NCBI GenBank assembly: GCA_903840385.1
Contig: CAIMFT010000041.1
Location: forward strand, 1-33,495
Source: an uncultured Holophagaceae bacterium
Lineage (GTDB): Bacteria > Acidobacteriota > Holophagae > Holophagales > Holophagaceae
Length of the DNA: 33,495 nt
Reading direction: 5' to 3'
The notes beneath the pieces are model-generated. The model searched no databases and was not told the DNA's origin. It saw only the letters and a program-made list of their open reading frames with translations. Shown piece by piece: positions 24,576 through 32,740 of this stretch; positions within the stretch are counted from its first letter, which is position 1; each line of letters opens with the position of its first letter. Made by a program: the position numbers and the translations under genes.

Positions 24576-24654
24576 ACCGCCAAGACGCCAAGAGCGCCAA
24601 GAAAGGCATAGCCATTTGTTCGGAGTTGCTTGGCGTCCTTGGCGCCTTGGCGGT
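24576..24654. repeat. Inverted repeat of CGCCAAG units between two thioesterase genes
   Basis: The left arm (24576-24601) and right arm (24629-24654) are 26-bp inverted copies agreeing at 23 positions, with a 27-bp loop. Each arm has three CGCCAAG units spaced eight or nine bases apart. It lies in a convergent junction, like the element at 14036-14163, and uses a closely related unit. Confidence 0.9.
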
Positions 24655-24694
24655 GAGCCTTTTCTTTCCACCAAGATGACGATCCACCTGGACC

Positions 24695-25180
24695 TCAGGC
24701 ATCCGTCTTGGGTGCAGGCGACAAGAAGGACTCGGGCATCTGGGCGGCCACGACTTCGCCGCGGGCGGTGACCTTGCCCCCGGCGGACAGGGTGGCCTCC
24801 ACGATCACCTTGCGGCCGCGGATCTCCTTCACCCGGCCCCGGACCTCCAGCACCGCATCCAGCGGCGTGGGGGCCAGGTAGTCCACGTGCAGCGAAGCCG
24901 TCACAAAGCGGAAGGCCGGCAGGCTGTCCATGGGTCGGTTCTCGTGCCGGTACATGGCAGCGGCGGCGGTGCCCGTACCGTGGCAGTCGATGAGTGAGGC
25001 CACCAGGCCTCCGTACACGTAGCCAGGGATGGCGGTGTGTTCAGGCCGAGGCCGGAACCGCGTGACGGTCTCGTCGCCTTCCCAGTAGGTCTTGATCTGC
25101 AGGCCGGCGGCGTTCAGCGCACCGCAGCCATAGCAGTGGGACACATTCTCCGGGTAGTAGTCCTGAAACGCCTTCGTCAT
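24695..25180 (-). CDS. PaaI-type hotdog thioesterase 2
   Basis: This 161-residue protein starts at ATG 25180 with AGGAGGGG just upstream. The N-terminus SHCYGCGALNAAGLQIKTYW is the usual CxxCG-N-x-x-GL entry to PaaI-like hotdog domains. The core is GYVYGGLVASLIDCHGTGTA, with the conserved acidic residue, followed by RFVTASLHVDYLAPTPL. It should hydrolyse an acyl-CoA thioester. It is only distantly similar to thioesterase 1, so this is not a recent duplication. It is transcribed alone or with an upstream lipoprotein gene, 148 bp away. Confidence 0.87.
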   Translation of the reverse strand: MTKAFQDYYPENVSHCYGCGALNAAGLQIKTYWEGDETVTRFRPRPEHTAIPGYVYGGLVASLIDCHGTGTAAAAMYRHENRPMDSLPAFRFVTASLHVDYLAPTPLDAVLEVRGRVKEIRGRKVIVEATLSAGGKVTARGEVVAAQMPESFLSPAPKTDA

Positions 25181-25328
25181 GACCCCTCCTGTGGCGCAGT
25201 CCCTGCGCTGGGGACAGCATCCCAGGCGAGCGGGGCCGGGTCCAGGTGTATGAGATGGGGCGGGTTGGCTCACTGTAGCTGCCACTCAAGTGGAAGCACA
25301 GGACCTTCGGCACAGCGGCGCAGGCGCC

Positions 25329-26102
25329 CTAGGGGATGGCGGGGGCCAGGATGCGCTCCTGGATGGCCCGGCTGGCAGCAGGTGCAGCGAGGTGCTCCTC
25401 GGTCCCCTTGGGGAAGCCGGGGATGTCTTCCAGGTCCTGGAAGACCTTGCTTACGATCTTCTGCATGGAGGCTCGGAGCTGGGTGCCGCGGCTGGTGCGG
25501 ACCTCCGGGGGCAGGCCCTTGAGCCACAGGCTGCCACTCAGGGCGTAGTAGGTCTCGGTCCAGAGCGGCTTGGGCTCACTGTCTTTGGTCAGCCTGGCTT
25601 CCACCACCACTGGTGCGGACCAGGCGCTGAAGAGCGTGCTGCCACCGATCCAGAAGGCCGTTTCCTCCAGCAGCTCATAGCCGCCCAGACCCACGGCCAG
25701 CTTCGGGTTGTGGGCCACCAGTCCGGTGGCCACGCCCCAGGCCACGCCCGAGGCGATGCCGTAGACGATGTACTTGGTGCGGACCTCGCCCAGGTCGGTC
25801 ACGGTCAGCTCCAGCCGGTAGGGGGCGGCGGGGGCAAAGCGGATCCCGCAGGTTGTTCCGGCTTCCAGGACTGCCCCTTCCAGCCACAGCGCATGAGCCT
25901 CCAGGGCGCTGCGCCGGCTTTCGGGTGTGTTGACCTCCGCAGGTGCCACCGCCCGGAGGTGCTTCAGGTTGCGGCTGTGGTCCTCCACCGAGACGTGTGC
26001 CAGCACCAGGGCCGGGCCCCCCTCGGTGAGAGGCAGCTCGGTCAGGGGTGACTTGCAGGCCAGGAGCCCCAGGCATAGGCCGATGGTGAGCAATCTCTGC
26101 AT
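25329..26102 (-). CDS. Predicted lipoprotein of unknown function
   Basis: This 257-residue protein starts at ATG 26102, with GGAAGGA upstream. Its signal peptide ends in the lipobox LLAC, so C16 should be lipid-modified; K17-S18 follow. A hydrophobic, glycine/alanine-rich stretch (about 113-137, YGIASGVAWGVATGLVAHNP) could enter the membrane or form a glycine-zipper-like hairpin. The rest is predicted soluble, with charged helical ends. I do not recognise a family. It is divergent from the small membrane protein gene at 26200. An envelope role is inferred only from the lipobox. Confidence 0.75.
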   Translation of the reverse strand: MQRLLTIGLCLGLLACKSPLTELPLTEGGPALVLAHVSVEDHSRNLKHLRAVAPAEVNTPESRRSALEAHALWLEGAVLEAGTTCGIRFAPAAPYRLELTVTDLGEVRTKYIVYGIASGVAWGVATGLVAHNPKLAVGLGGYELLEETAFWIGGSTLFSAWSAPVVVEARLTKDSEPKPLWTETYYALSGSLWLKGLPPEVRTSRGTQLRASMQKIVSKVFQDLEDIPGFPKGTEEHLAAPAASRAIQERILAPAIP

Positions 26103-26169
26103 GCAGTCCTTCCGTTCAGCGGGGCGTTGGCACCCAGGGTGGTCCGTTTCGTCCCTGCCGGGGTGCGGA

Positions 26170-26188
26170 GGGGGTTAGCATAACCCCC
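26170..26188. promoter_or_regulatory. Perfect palindrome GGGGGTTA-GCA-TAACCCCC
   Basis: An 8-bp dyad lies 12 bp upstream of the membrane-protein ATG, between two divergent genes. It contains TTAGCATAA, which could serve as a -10-like core in either direction. It might be an operator. Confidence 0.4.
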
Positions 26189-26199
26189 TAGGTTCCCCC

Positions 26200-26484
26200 A
26201 TGCCCCTCGACACCAAGCTCTCCGACCCCCGCCTCTTCGACTGGTCCCTCACGGCCGGTGGAGTGGTCCTGGTCTGTACTGGGATCTGGCTGTGGGTGCG
26301 TGGCCCCCAGCTGTTCCTGCCGCCCCACTCGCTGGTCCTAGCGGGGGTGTCCCTGGCCACCCTGGGTCTGGGCAACCTGCTCAGCCAGAGGTTTCCGGAA
26401 GTCTCGACCAACCTCACCCTCACCGGCAAGATCGTCGCAGGACTGGCCATCTTCTCCATCAGCTGGGTGCTGGCGCATCCTTGA
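26200..26484 (+). CDS. Small integral membrane protein of unknown function
   Basis: The protein has 94 residues with three hydrophobic segments (about 15-33, 44-61 and 75-92) joined by short loops. Tryptophans lie at the membrane borders (WLWVRG). No known family was recognised. The ATG has no strong ribosome-binding site; CCCCCTAGG is the closest purine-containing stretch. The gene ends directly at the heptad repeat: the base after its TGA is the first base of the first repeat unit. Confidence 0.6.
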   Translation: MPLDTKLSDPRLFDWSLTAGGVVLVCTGIWLWVRGPQLFLPPHSLVLAGVSLATLGLGNLLSQRFPEVSTNLTLTGKIVAGLAIFSISWVLAHP

Positions 26485-26630
26485 GTTGGCTGTTGGCTGT
26501 CGGCTGTCAGCTATCAGCTGTCATCTAAAGATTGGGCGCCGACCCACTGGAAAGGGCCGACGCCCACCGATGTTGGCTTTGGCTGATAGCCAATAGCCAA
26601 TAGCCGACAGCCGATAGCCGATAGCTATCG
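26485..26630. repeat. Inverted heptad repeat element
   Basis: The left arm (26485-26526) has six contiguous 7-base units following GTYRGCT (GTTGGCT, GTTGGCT, GTCGGCT, GTCAGCT, ATCAGCT, GTCATCT). The right arm (26587-26628) has six inverted units following YAGCCRA (TAGCCAA, TAGCCAA, TAGCCGA, CAGCCGA, TAGCCGA, TAGCTAT). Between the arms is a short GC-rich hairpin around GGGCGCCGAC and GGGCCGACGCCC. The right arm runs into the MerR gene and supplies its TAG stop. Confidence 0.9.
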
Positions 26631-27029
26631 GCCGCTTCGCGGCCGAGCGCGCGGCTTGGCATCAGCCCGGCAGCGGCGCTCCACTTCGTCCAGCTCGGCT
26701 AGGGTGACCTCGATGTCGTGGCGGCGCTGCTCCAGCTCGGCGCGGCGGGCGGCGATGCGCTCCAGCAGGTAGCTCAGCTGCCCGGCCTCGCCCGGTGGCT
26801 GGTCGTACATGTCCACGATGCGGCGGATCTGGCCCAGGTCGAAGCCCAGCCGCTTGCCCCGCAGCACCAGGCCCAGCCGCACCCGGTCCCGGGGGTGGAA
26901 GATCCGCTGGGTGCCCCGGCGCTCCGGCGTGATCAGCCCCTGGTCCTCGTAAAAGCGGATCGTCCGGTGAGTTACATCGAACTCCAGGGCGATCTCAGCG
27001 ATGGTCCAGGTGCGCTCGTTGCCGGCCAT
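26625..27029 (-). CDS. liuR: MerR-family regulator, LiuR-like
   Basis: This 134-residue protein has the MerR HTH (about 8-70): [20 protein letters not shown], then [20 protein letters not shown] and [20 protein letters not shown]. This matches the LiuR group that controls branched-chain amino acid degradation in other bacteria. A coiled-coil helix follows (about 85-120), then an Arg-rich tail. It is divergent from the liu operon, with a near-perfect dyad between them, so it probably represses or activates that operon in response to an acyl-CoA or pathway intermediate. The stop codon lies inside the heptad repeat. The longer open frame upstream of 27029 runs through the promoter and is not used. 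Confidence 0.88.
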   Translation of the reverse strand: MAGNERTWTIAEIALEFDVTHRTIRFYEDQGLITPERRGTQRIFHPRDRVRLGLVLRGKRLGFDLGQIRRIVDMYDQPPGEAGQLSYLLERIAARRAELEQRRHDIEVTLAELDEVERRCRADAKPRARPRSGR

Positions 27030-27087
27030 GCTATCTCCCGAGGTCGTGGTCGCCAGAAGGCGGTACAGAATTCTTACACAAATTTGC

Positions 27088-27103
27088 TTGACGTTTACGT
27101 AAA
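27088..27103. promoter_or_regulatory. Candidate LiuR operator
   Basis: TTGACGT-TT-ACGTAAA is a dyad with one mismatch, between the divergent liuR and liu operon. It resembles LiuR-type sites as I recall them (ACGT-containing arms). Exact -35/-10 pairs for either gene could not be assigned with confidence. Confidence 0.6.
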
Positions 27104-27179
27104 GGGAAATCATTCTCTGAGACACCGGTCCTTCCCCTGCCTGTCAGTCCCCTGTCCCCCTTCTTGCCAGGAGTACCCC

Positions 27180-28337
27180 ATGGACGTCACGCTGCCCGAC
27201 CACGTTGAAGCCCTGCGCCAGGAAGTCCGCAAGTTCGCGGAGAAGGAGATCAAGCCCCACGTCATGGAATGGGACGAGACCAAGACCTTCCCCATGGACG
27301 TCGTGAAGAAGCTGGGCGAGATGGGGATGATGGGTGTCATCTTCCCCGAGCAGTACGGCGGCGCCGGCATGGGCTACCTGGAGTACGCCGTGGTGGTGGA
27401 GGAGCTGTCCCGGGTGGACGGCTCTGTGGGCATCACCGTGGCCGCCCACAACAGCCTCTGCTCCAACCACATCTACAGCATGGGCGACGAGCGCCAGAAG
27501 CAGGCCTACCTCAAGCCCCTGGCCAGCGGCAAGGCCATCGGCGCCTGGGGCCTCACCGAGCCGGGTTCGGGCAGCGATGCGGGCTCGCTCCGCACCGTGG
27601 CCAAGAAGGAGGGCTCCCACTACATCCTGAACGGCAACAAGACCTTCATCACCCACGCCACCGTGGGCGACATCTTCGTGGTCATGGCCCGCACCCGGCC
27701 CCCCCAGCCCGGTCACAGCAGCGCCGATGGCATCAGTGCCTTCGTGCTGGAGAAGGGCATGAATGGCTTCCGCGCTGGCAAGCAGGAGAACAAGCTGGGC
27801 CTGCGGGCCAGCGATACCTCCGAGCTGATCATGGAAGACGTGCGGGTGCCCGAGGCCAACCTCCTGGGTGAGGACGGCGTGGGCTTCAAGCAGGCCATGA
27901 AGACCCTGGACGGCGGCCGCATCAGCATCGGGGCCCTGGGCTTGGGCATGGCGCAGGGCGCCTTCGAGGAGGCCGTGCGCTACAGCAAGATCCGTCACAC
28001 CTTCGGCAAGCCCCTCTCTGGCCATCAGGGCATCCAGTTCAAGCTGGCGGACATGGGCACCCAGATCGAAGCCGCCCGCCTGCTCATCTACCGGGCCGCC
28101 GGCCTCAAGGATGCGGGCCTGCCCTACGCCAAGGCCGCCAGCATGGGCAAGCTCTACAGCTCCGAGGTCGCCTGCCGGGTGGCGGACGAGGCTGTTCAGA
28201 TCCTGGGTGGCTACGGCTACATCAAGGACTACCCTGTGGAGAAGTTCTATCGTGATGTGAAGCTCTGCACCATCGGTGAAGGCACCAGCGAGATCCAGCG
28301 GACGGTCATCGCCCGCTACCTGCTTTCGGAATACTGA
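27180..28337 (+). CDS. liuA: Acyl-CoA dehydrogenase, putative isovaleryl-CoA dehydrogenase by context
   Basis: This 385-residue protein starts at ATG 27180, after AGGAG. Typical motifs are the FAD-binding [14 protein letters not shown], then [16 protein letters not shown] and [19 protein letters not shown]. The catalytic Glu lies at the medium/short-chain dehydrogenase position: E367 in [10 protein letters not shown]. True isovaleryl-CoA dehydrogenases carry Gly/Ala there and use a Glu in a DLERL-like helix; here that site reads TLDGGRIS. It should oxidise a short or branched acyl-CoA with electron-transfer flavoprotein as acceptor. Position 1 of the operon, next to methylcrotonyl-CoA carboxylase, argues for isovaleryl-CoA as substrate. 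It may handle several branched-chain acyl-CoAs. Confidence 0.9.
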   Translation: MDVTLPDHVEALRQEVRKFAEKEIKPHVMEWDETKTFPMDVVKKLGEMGMMGVIFPEQYGGAGMGYLEYAVVVEELSRVDGSVGITVAAHNSLCSNHIYSMGDERQKQAYLKPLASGKAIGAWGLTEPGSGSDAGSLRTVAKKEGSHYILNGNKTFITHATVGDIFVVMARTRPPQPGHSSADGISAFVLEKGMNGFRAGKQENKLGLRASDTSELIMEDVRVPEANLLGEDGVGFKQAMKTLDGGRISIGALGLGMAQGAFEEAVRYSKIRHTFGKPLSGHQGIQFKLADMGTQIEAARLLIYRAAGLKDAGLPYAKAASMGKLYSSEVACRVADEAVQILGGYGYIKDYPVEKFYRDVKLCTIGEGTSEIQRTVIARYLLSEY

Positions 28338-28347
28338 GGCACCCCGC

Positions 28348-29955
28348 ATGACGCTGATCCACAGCCATATCCGACCCTCCTCCGAGGAATTCGTCGCGAA
28401 CCGCAACCAGAACCTGGCCATCTGCCAGGAGCTGGAAGCCGTCAAGGCCACCCTCCGGCAGGGTGGCGGCGAGAAGGCCCAGGCCCGCCACGCCAGCCAG
28501 GGCAAGGTCTTCGTGCGGGACCGCATCGCCGCCCTCTGCGATGCGGGAACCCCCTTCCTCGAGACCGGCATGCTGGCCGCCATGGGTGTCTACGAGGATC
28601 CGGTTCCTGCGGCGGGCGTGGTGACGGGCATCGGCATGGTGCAGGGCCGCCCCTGCATGATCGTCGCCAACGACGCGACGGTGAAGGGCGGCACCTACTA
28701 CCCCCTCACCGTGAAGAAGCACCTCCGCGCCCAGGAGATCGCCCTGGAGAACCAGCTGCCCTGCCTCTACCTGGTGGACAGCGGCGGGGCCTTCCTGCCC
28801 CTGCAGGCGGAAGTCTTCCCGGACAAGGAGCACTTCGGCCGCATCTTCTACAACCAAGCGATGCTGTCGGCGGCGGGCATCCCGCAGCTCAGCGCCGTCA
28901 TGGGGAACTGCACCGCCGGCGGCGCCTACGTGCCCGCCATGAGCGACCAGGCCATCATCGTGAAGGGCACGGGCACCATCTTCCTGGGCGGCCCGCCCCT
29001 GGTGAAGGCTGCCACCGGTGAGGATGTCAGCGCCGAGGACCTGGGCGGGGCCAAGGTCCACACCGAGATCAGCGGCGTGGCCGATCACTTCGCCGAGGAT
29101 GACGCTCACGCCGTCCGCCTGCTCCGGGAGATGGTGGGGTACCTGGGCCACCACGAGAGCGCCCACGTCGATCTGCGCAGCCCCGAGGCCCCCGCCTACG
29201 ACCCGGACGAGATCCTGGGTGTCTGGCCCCGCAACCTGCGCCGCCAGTCCGATGTGCGAGAGACCATCGCCCGCCTCGTGGATGGCAGCCGCCTCTTCGA
29301 GTTCAAGCCCCGCTACGGCACCACCCTGGTGGCCGGCTTCGCCCACATCGAGGGCCTGCCCTGCGGCATCCTGGCCAACAATGGCGTGCTCTTCAGCGAG
29401 AGCGCCCTCAAGGCCGCCCACTTCATCGAGCTCTGCACCACCCAGAAGATCCCTCTGCTGTTCCTGCAGAACGTCACGGGCTACATGGTGGGCGCCCAGT
29501 ACGAGCGCGGTGGCATCGCCAAGGACGGCGCCAAGATGGTGCACGCTGTGGCCACGGCCCAGGTGCCCAAGATCACCCTCATGATGGGTGGCAGCTTCGG
29601 CGCCGGAAACTACGGCATGTGCGGCCGGGCCTACGACCCCCGCTTCCTTTGGACCTGGCCCACCTCGCGCATCTCCGTCATGGGGGGCGAGCAGGCCGCC
29701 TCCGTCCTGGTGACGGTGAAGCGGGATCAGCTGGCCCGCAGCGGGCAGGAGCTCTCCCACGCAGAGGCCGAAGCCATCGCCGCCCCCATCCGTGAGAAGT
29801 ACGAGCGGGAAGGCCACCCCTTCTACGCTTCCGCCCGCCTCTGGGACGACGGCGTCATCGACCTGCGAGCCACCCGGGCCACCCTGGCCGCCAGCCTCGC
29901 CGCCACCCTGAACGCCCCCATCCCCGACACCCGCACCGGCGTCTACCGCTTCTGA
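28348..29955 (+). CDS. liuB: Methylcrotonyl-CoA carboxylase, carboxyltransferase (beta) subunit
   Basis: The protein has 535 residues, matching MCC-beta length, and starts 10 bp after the dehydrogenase. Carboxyltransferase blocks are [29 protein letters not shown] and the end [19 protein letters not shown] followed by [16 protein letters not shown]. The NYGMCGR type is typical for MCC rather than propionyl-CoA carboxylase. With the biotin carboxylase at the window end, it carboxylates 3-methylcrotonyl-CoA to 3-methylglutaconyl-CoA. A geranyl-CoA carboxylase role is the main alternative, as the next gene is AtuA-like. No clear Shine-Dalgarno precedes the ATG (ACTGAGGCACCCCGC has GAGG at 10 bases). 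Confidence 0.92.
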   Translation: MTLIHSHIRPSSEEFVANRNQNLAICQELEAVKATLRQGGGEKAQARHASQGKVFVRDRIAALCDAGTPFLETGMLAAMGVYEDPVPAAGVVTGIGMVQGRPCMIVANDATVKGGTYYPLTVKKHLRAQEIALENQLPCLYLVDSGGAFLPLQAEVFPDKEHFGRIFYNQAMLSAAGIPQLSAVMGNCTAGGAYVPAMSDQAIIVKGTGTIFLGGPPLVKAATGEDVSAEDLGGAKVHTEISGVADHFAEDDAHAVRLLREMVGYLGHHESAHVDLRSPEAPAYDPDEILGVWPRNLRRQSDVRETIARLVDGSRLFEFKPRYGTTLVAGFAHIEGLPCGILANNGVLFSESALKAAHFIELCTTQKIPLLFLQNVTGYMVGAQYERGGIAKDGAKMVHAVATAQVPKITLMMGGSFGAGNYGMCGRAYDPRFLWTWPTSRISVMGGEQAASVLVTVKRDQLARSGQELSHAEAEAIAAPIREKYEREGHPFYASARLWDDGVIDLRATRATLAASLAATLNAPIPDTRTGVYRF

Positions 29956-29987
29956 TTTCTTCCGCCCGACCCTTTTCGGAGTGCCCC

Positions 29988-31883
29988 ATGTCTGCTGATT
30001 CGCGCATCCTCCGCATCGCCAACGCAGGTGGGTACTGGGGCGATGACCCCTACGCCCTGCGCCGCCAGGTCCAGGGGCCCCTGCCCGTGGATGTGGTCTC
30101 CATCGACTTCCTGGCGGAGATCACCATGAGCATCCTGCAGAAGCAGAAGCTCAAGGACCCCAGCGCCGGCTATGCCCGGGACTTCGTCTCCCAGGTCGAG
30201 CCCCTGCTGGGCGATATCCTGAAGCGCAAGATCCGCATCATCACCAACGCCGGCGGCGTGAACCCCCAGGCCTGCGCCGAGGCCCTGGCGGCCGTGGCAC
30301 GCAAGCAGGGCCTCAAGCTCCGGGTGGCCATCGTGGATGGCGATGACATCGCCCCGACCATGAGCGGCCTGCGCAGCCAGGGCGTGGCATTCAAGAACAT
30401 GGAGACCGGCGAGGACTTCGCCCCCTATGCCGACAAGGTGATGGCGGCCAATGCGTACTTTGGCGCCATGCCCGTGGTGGAGGCCCTGAACAACAACCCG
30501 GACATCGTCCTGTGCGGCCGCGTGACCGACACTGGCATCACCCTGGCGGCCATGATCCACGCCTTCGGCTGGGCGGCGAACGACTGGGATCGCCTGGCGG
30601 CGGGCATCGTGGCGGGGCACATCATCGAGTGCGGCGCCCAGGCCACGGGCGGCAACTTCACGGACTGGAAGAAGGTGCCGGGCTACCTGGAGATGGGCTA
30701 CCCCATCGTCGAGTGCTGCGCCGATGGCTCCTTCACCGTCACCAAGCACCCAGGCAGCGGTGGCCTCGTCAGCTGCCAGACCGTGCGGGAGCAACTGCTC
30801 TACGAGATGGGCCACCCCCGCAGCTACCTCACGCCGGATGTGATGGCCGACTTCTCCACCATCCAGCTCCGCGCCGATGGTCCCGACCGGGTCCACGTGA
30901 GTGGCGTCCAGGGCCGTCCCCCCACGGACCTGCTCAAGGCCAGCATCGCCTACGCCGATGGCTACAAGACCAGCGGCACCCTCATCATCTCGGGCCCCGA
31001 TGCCCGGGCCAAGGCCGAGGTCTTTGCCGAGATCTTCTGGGCCCGCTGCACCAGCGAGCTGGAGCGGGCTGGACTGCCCGCCCTCACCCACACCTGCACC
31101 GAGTACATCGGCGATGACGCCACCCACCGGACCTTGACGCCGGCGGTGCTCACCAAGGAGATCCTGCTGCGGGTCTCGGCCCACCACGCCGACCGCCGCT
31201 CCCTCGAAGTGTTCCGCAAGCTCCTGCCCGCCCAGATCCTGTCCGGGCCTTCCGGTGTGGCTGTCACCGGCGGCGCCCCCATGATCTCGGATGTGGTGAG
31301 CTACTGGCCCGCCCTCATCCCCCAGGACTGCGCCCTGCCGCTGGTCCGGGTGCTGGAGGAGAACGGCGCCGGCCAGGTGGCCCTGGTGGCGCAGGCCGGT
31401 CCCATGGCCTGGCCCGTCACCAAGGGCACTCCGGATGTGGGTCCCGCCGCCTCAGGCGCCCCGGCCCTGCCCATCCCGGCCGGTGCCGCGCTGGTGCGGG
31501 TACCCCTCATGCGCATTGCCCACGCCCGCAGCGGCGACAAGGGTGACACCGCCAACATCGGCCTCATCGGCCGCTCACCCGAGTGCTACGCCTGGCTCCG
31601 GGACCACATCTCGGCGGCCCAGGTGAAGGCGTGGTTCACCGGGACCTGCCTCGGCCACGTGGAGCGCCACGAGGTGGCCAACCTCTGGGCGCTGAACTTC
31701 CTCCTGGAGGAGACGCTGGGCGGCGGCGGCACCATGAGCCTCTTCATCGATGCCCAGGGGAAGACCCTCTCCCAGGCCCTGCTGCGGTGTGTGGTAGAGG
31801 TCCCCGTGGCCCTGTTTGCCACCATCTCCACCGAGTGCGCACCCTGCCCCGGCGAGCTGATCCCGGAGGGGGCGGCGCAATGA
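29988..31883 (+). CDS. AtuA-like protein (DUF1446 plus C-terminal AtuA-type domain)
   Basis: This 631-residue protein starts at ATG 29988 after CGGAG. The long N-terminal domain (about 5-450) has DUF1446 hallmarks: NAGGYWGDDP, ITNAGGVNPQACAEAL, GRVTDTGITLAAMIHAFGW and IIECGAQATGGNFTDW. A smaller domain (about 500-600) follows, with RIAHARSGDKGDTANIGLIG and HVERHEVANLWALNFLLE. In Pseudomonas the AtuA protein belongs to acyclic terpene degradation, and its chemical role is unknown. Here it lies inside a leucine-degradation operon, between the carboxylase beta gene and the hydratase, so it probably assists a step on branched acyl-CoAs. The stop overlaps the next start (ATGA). Confidence 0.87.
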   Translation: MSADSRILRIANAGGYWGDDPYALRRQVQGPLPVDVVSIDFLAEITMSILQKQKLKDPSAGYARDFVSQVEPLLGDILKRKIRIITNAGGVNPQACAEALAAVARKQGLKLRVAIVDGDDIAPTMSGLRSQGVAFKNMETGEDFAPYADKVMAANAYFGAMPVVEALNNNPDIVLCGRVTDTGITLAAMIHAFGWAANDWDRLAAGIVAGHIIECGAQATGGNFTDWKKVPGYLEMGYPIVECCADGSFTVTKHPGSGGLVSCQTVREQLLYEMGHPRSYLTPDVMADFSTIQLRADGPDRVHVSGVQGRPPTDLLKASIAYADGYKTSGTLIISGPDARAKAEVFAEIFWARCTSELERAGLPALTHTCTEYIGDDATHRTLTPAVLTKEILLRVSAHHADRRSLEVFRKLLPAQILSGPSGVAVTGGAPMISDVVSYWPALIPQDCALPLVRVLEENGAGQVALVAQAGPMAWPVTKGTPDVGPAASGAPALPIPAGAALVRVPLMRIAHARSGDKGDTANIGLIGRSPECYAWLRDHISAAQVKAWFTGTCLGHVERHEVANLWALNFLLEETLGGGGTMSLFIDAQGKTLSQALLRCVVEVPVALFATISTECAPCPGELIPEGAAQ

Positions 31884-32740
31884 CGACCCTGGCGGCCTTT
31901 CCCCTGCAGGGGGTGATCTTCGAAGGCGAGCGCCTGCGAGGGGAGACCCTGCGCCACGGGATAGGGCGCCTGGTTCTGGCTCGGCCCGCCCTGCGCAACG
32001 CCTTCGACGCCCTCATGATCGAGGAACTCATCCAGTGCCTGGCGGCCTTCCGGGCCCTCAGCCCCGAGGCCCTGCGGGTGCTGGTGCTGGAGGGCGAGGG
32101 CTCCGTCTTCTGCGCCGGCGCTGACTTGGGCTACATGCGGGTCATGGCCCAGGCTGGACCTGCGTCCAACACGGCGGATGCCCTGGCCCTGGCCACCCTC
32201 TTCCGTTCCCTGGCGGCCTTTCCCGCACCGGTGGTCTGCGTGGCCCAGGGTGCGGCCCTGGGCGGAGGCTTCGGCCTCGCCGCCTGCTCTGACATCGTCC
32301 TGGCGGATGCGGGTGCGAAGTTCGCCACCACGGAGGTGCGCCTCGGCATCGTCCCCGGTGTCATCAGCCCCTTCGTGCTGCGCAAGGTGGGCCTGGCCCA
32401 CGCCGCACCCCTCATGCTCAGCGGCCGGCGCATCGCCGCCGAGGAGGCCCGGACCATCGGTCTGGTCCAGCGCGTGGTGCCGACGCCAGAGGACCTGGAT
32501 GCCTGCCTCAGCGAGGTCCTGCTGGACCTACTGCAGGCGGGACCCCACGCCGCCCGGGGCACCAAGGCCCTCCTCCTCCGCGCCCAGCCCCTGCCCGACG
32601 CCGAGTGGACCGAGTTCACCGTGCAGGCCATCGTCCAGGCCCGCGCTTCAGCAGAGGGTCAGGCGGGCCTAGGAGCCTTCCTGGCCAAGCAGCCGGTGCC
32701 TTGGCTGGCTGGTCTCCCCACCTCTGAAGGAAAACTGTGA
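31880..32740 (+). CDS. liuC: Methylglutaconyl-CoA hydratase (enoyl-CoA hydratase family)
   Basis: The protein has 286 residues; its ATG overlaps the previous stop by four bases. The oxyanion-hole segments are GSVFCAGADLGYM and AALGGGFGLAACSDIVLA. The later TTEVRLGIVPGVISPFV is the pattern I associate with methylglutaconyl-CoA hydratases and includes the likely catalytic Glu. It converts 3-methylglutaconyl-CoA to HMG-CoA, the step after the carboxylase. A longer-than-usual N-terminus of about 20 residues precedes the domain. The final TGA overlaps the biotin carboxylase start. A general enoyl-CoA hydratase is the alternative. Confidence 0.88.
   Translation: MTTLAAFPLQGVIFEGERLRGETLRHGIGRLVLARPALRNAFDALMIEELIQCLAAFRALSPEALRVLVLEGEGSVFCAGADLGYMRVMAQAGPASNTADALALATLFRSLAAFPAPVVCVAQGAALGGGFGLAACSDIVLADAGAKFATTEVRLGIVPGVISPFVLRKVGLAHAAPLMLSGRRIAAEEARTIGLVQRVVPTPEDLDACLSEVLLDLLQAGPHAARGTKALLLRAQPLPDAEWTEFTVQAIVQARASAEGQAGLGAFLAKQPVPWLAGLPTSEGKL

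Noticed and set aside
26485..26630. CRISPR or simple microsatellite reading of the heptad array
   Set aside because: There are no spacers. Two inverted arms with different unit variants do not fit a simple slippage repeat.
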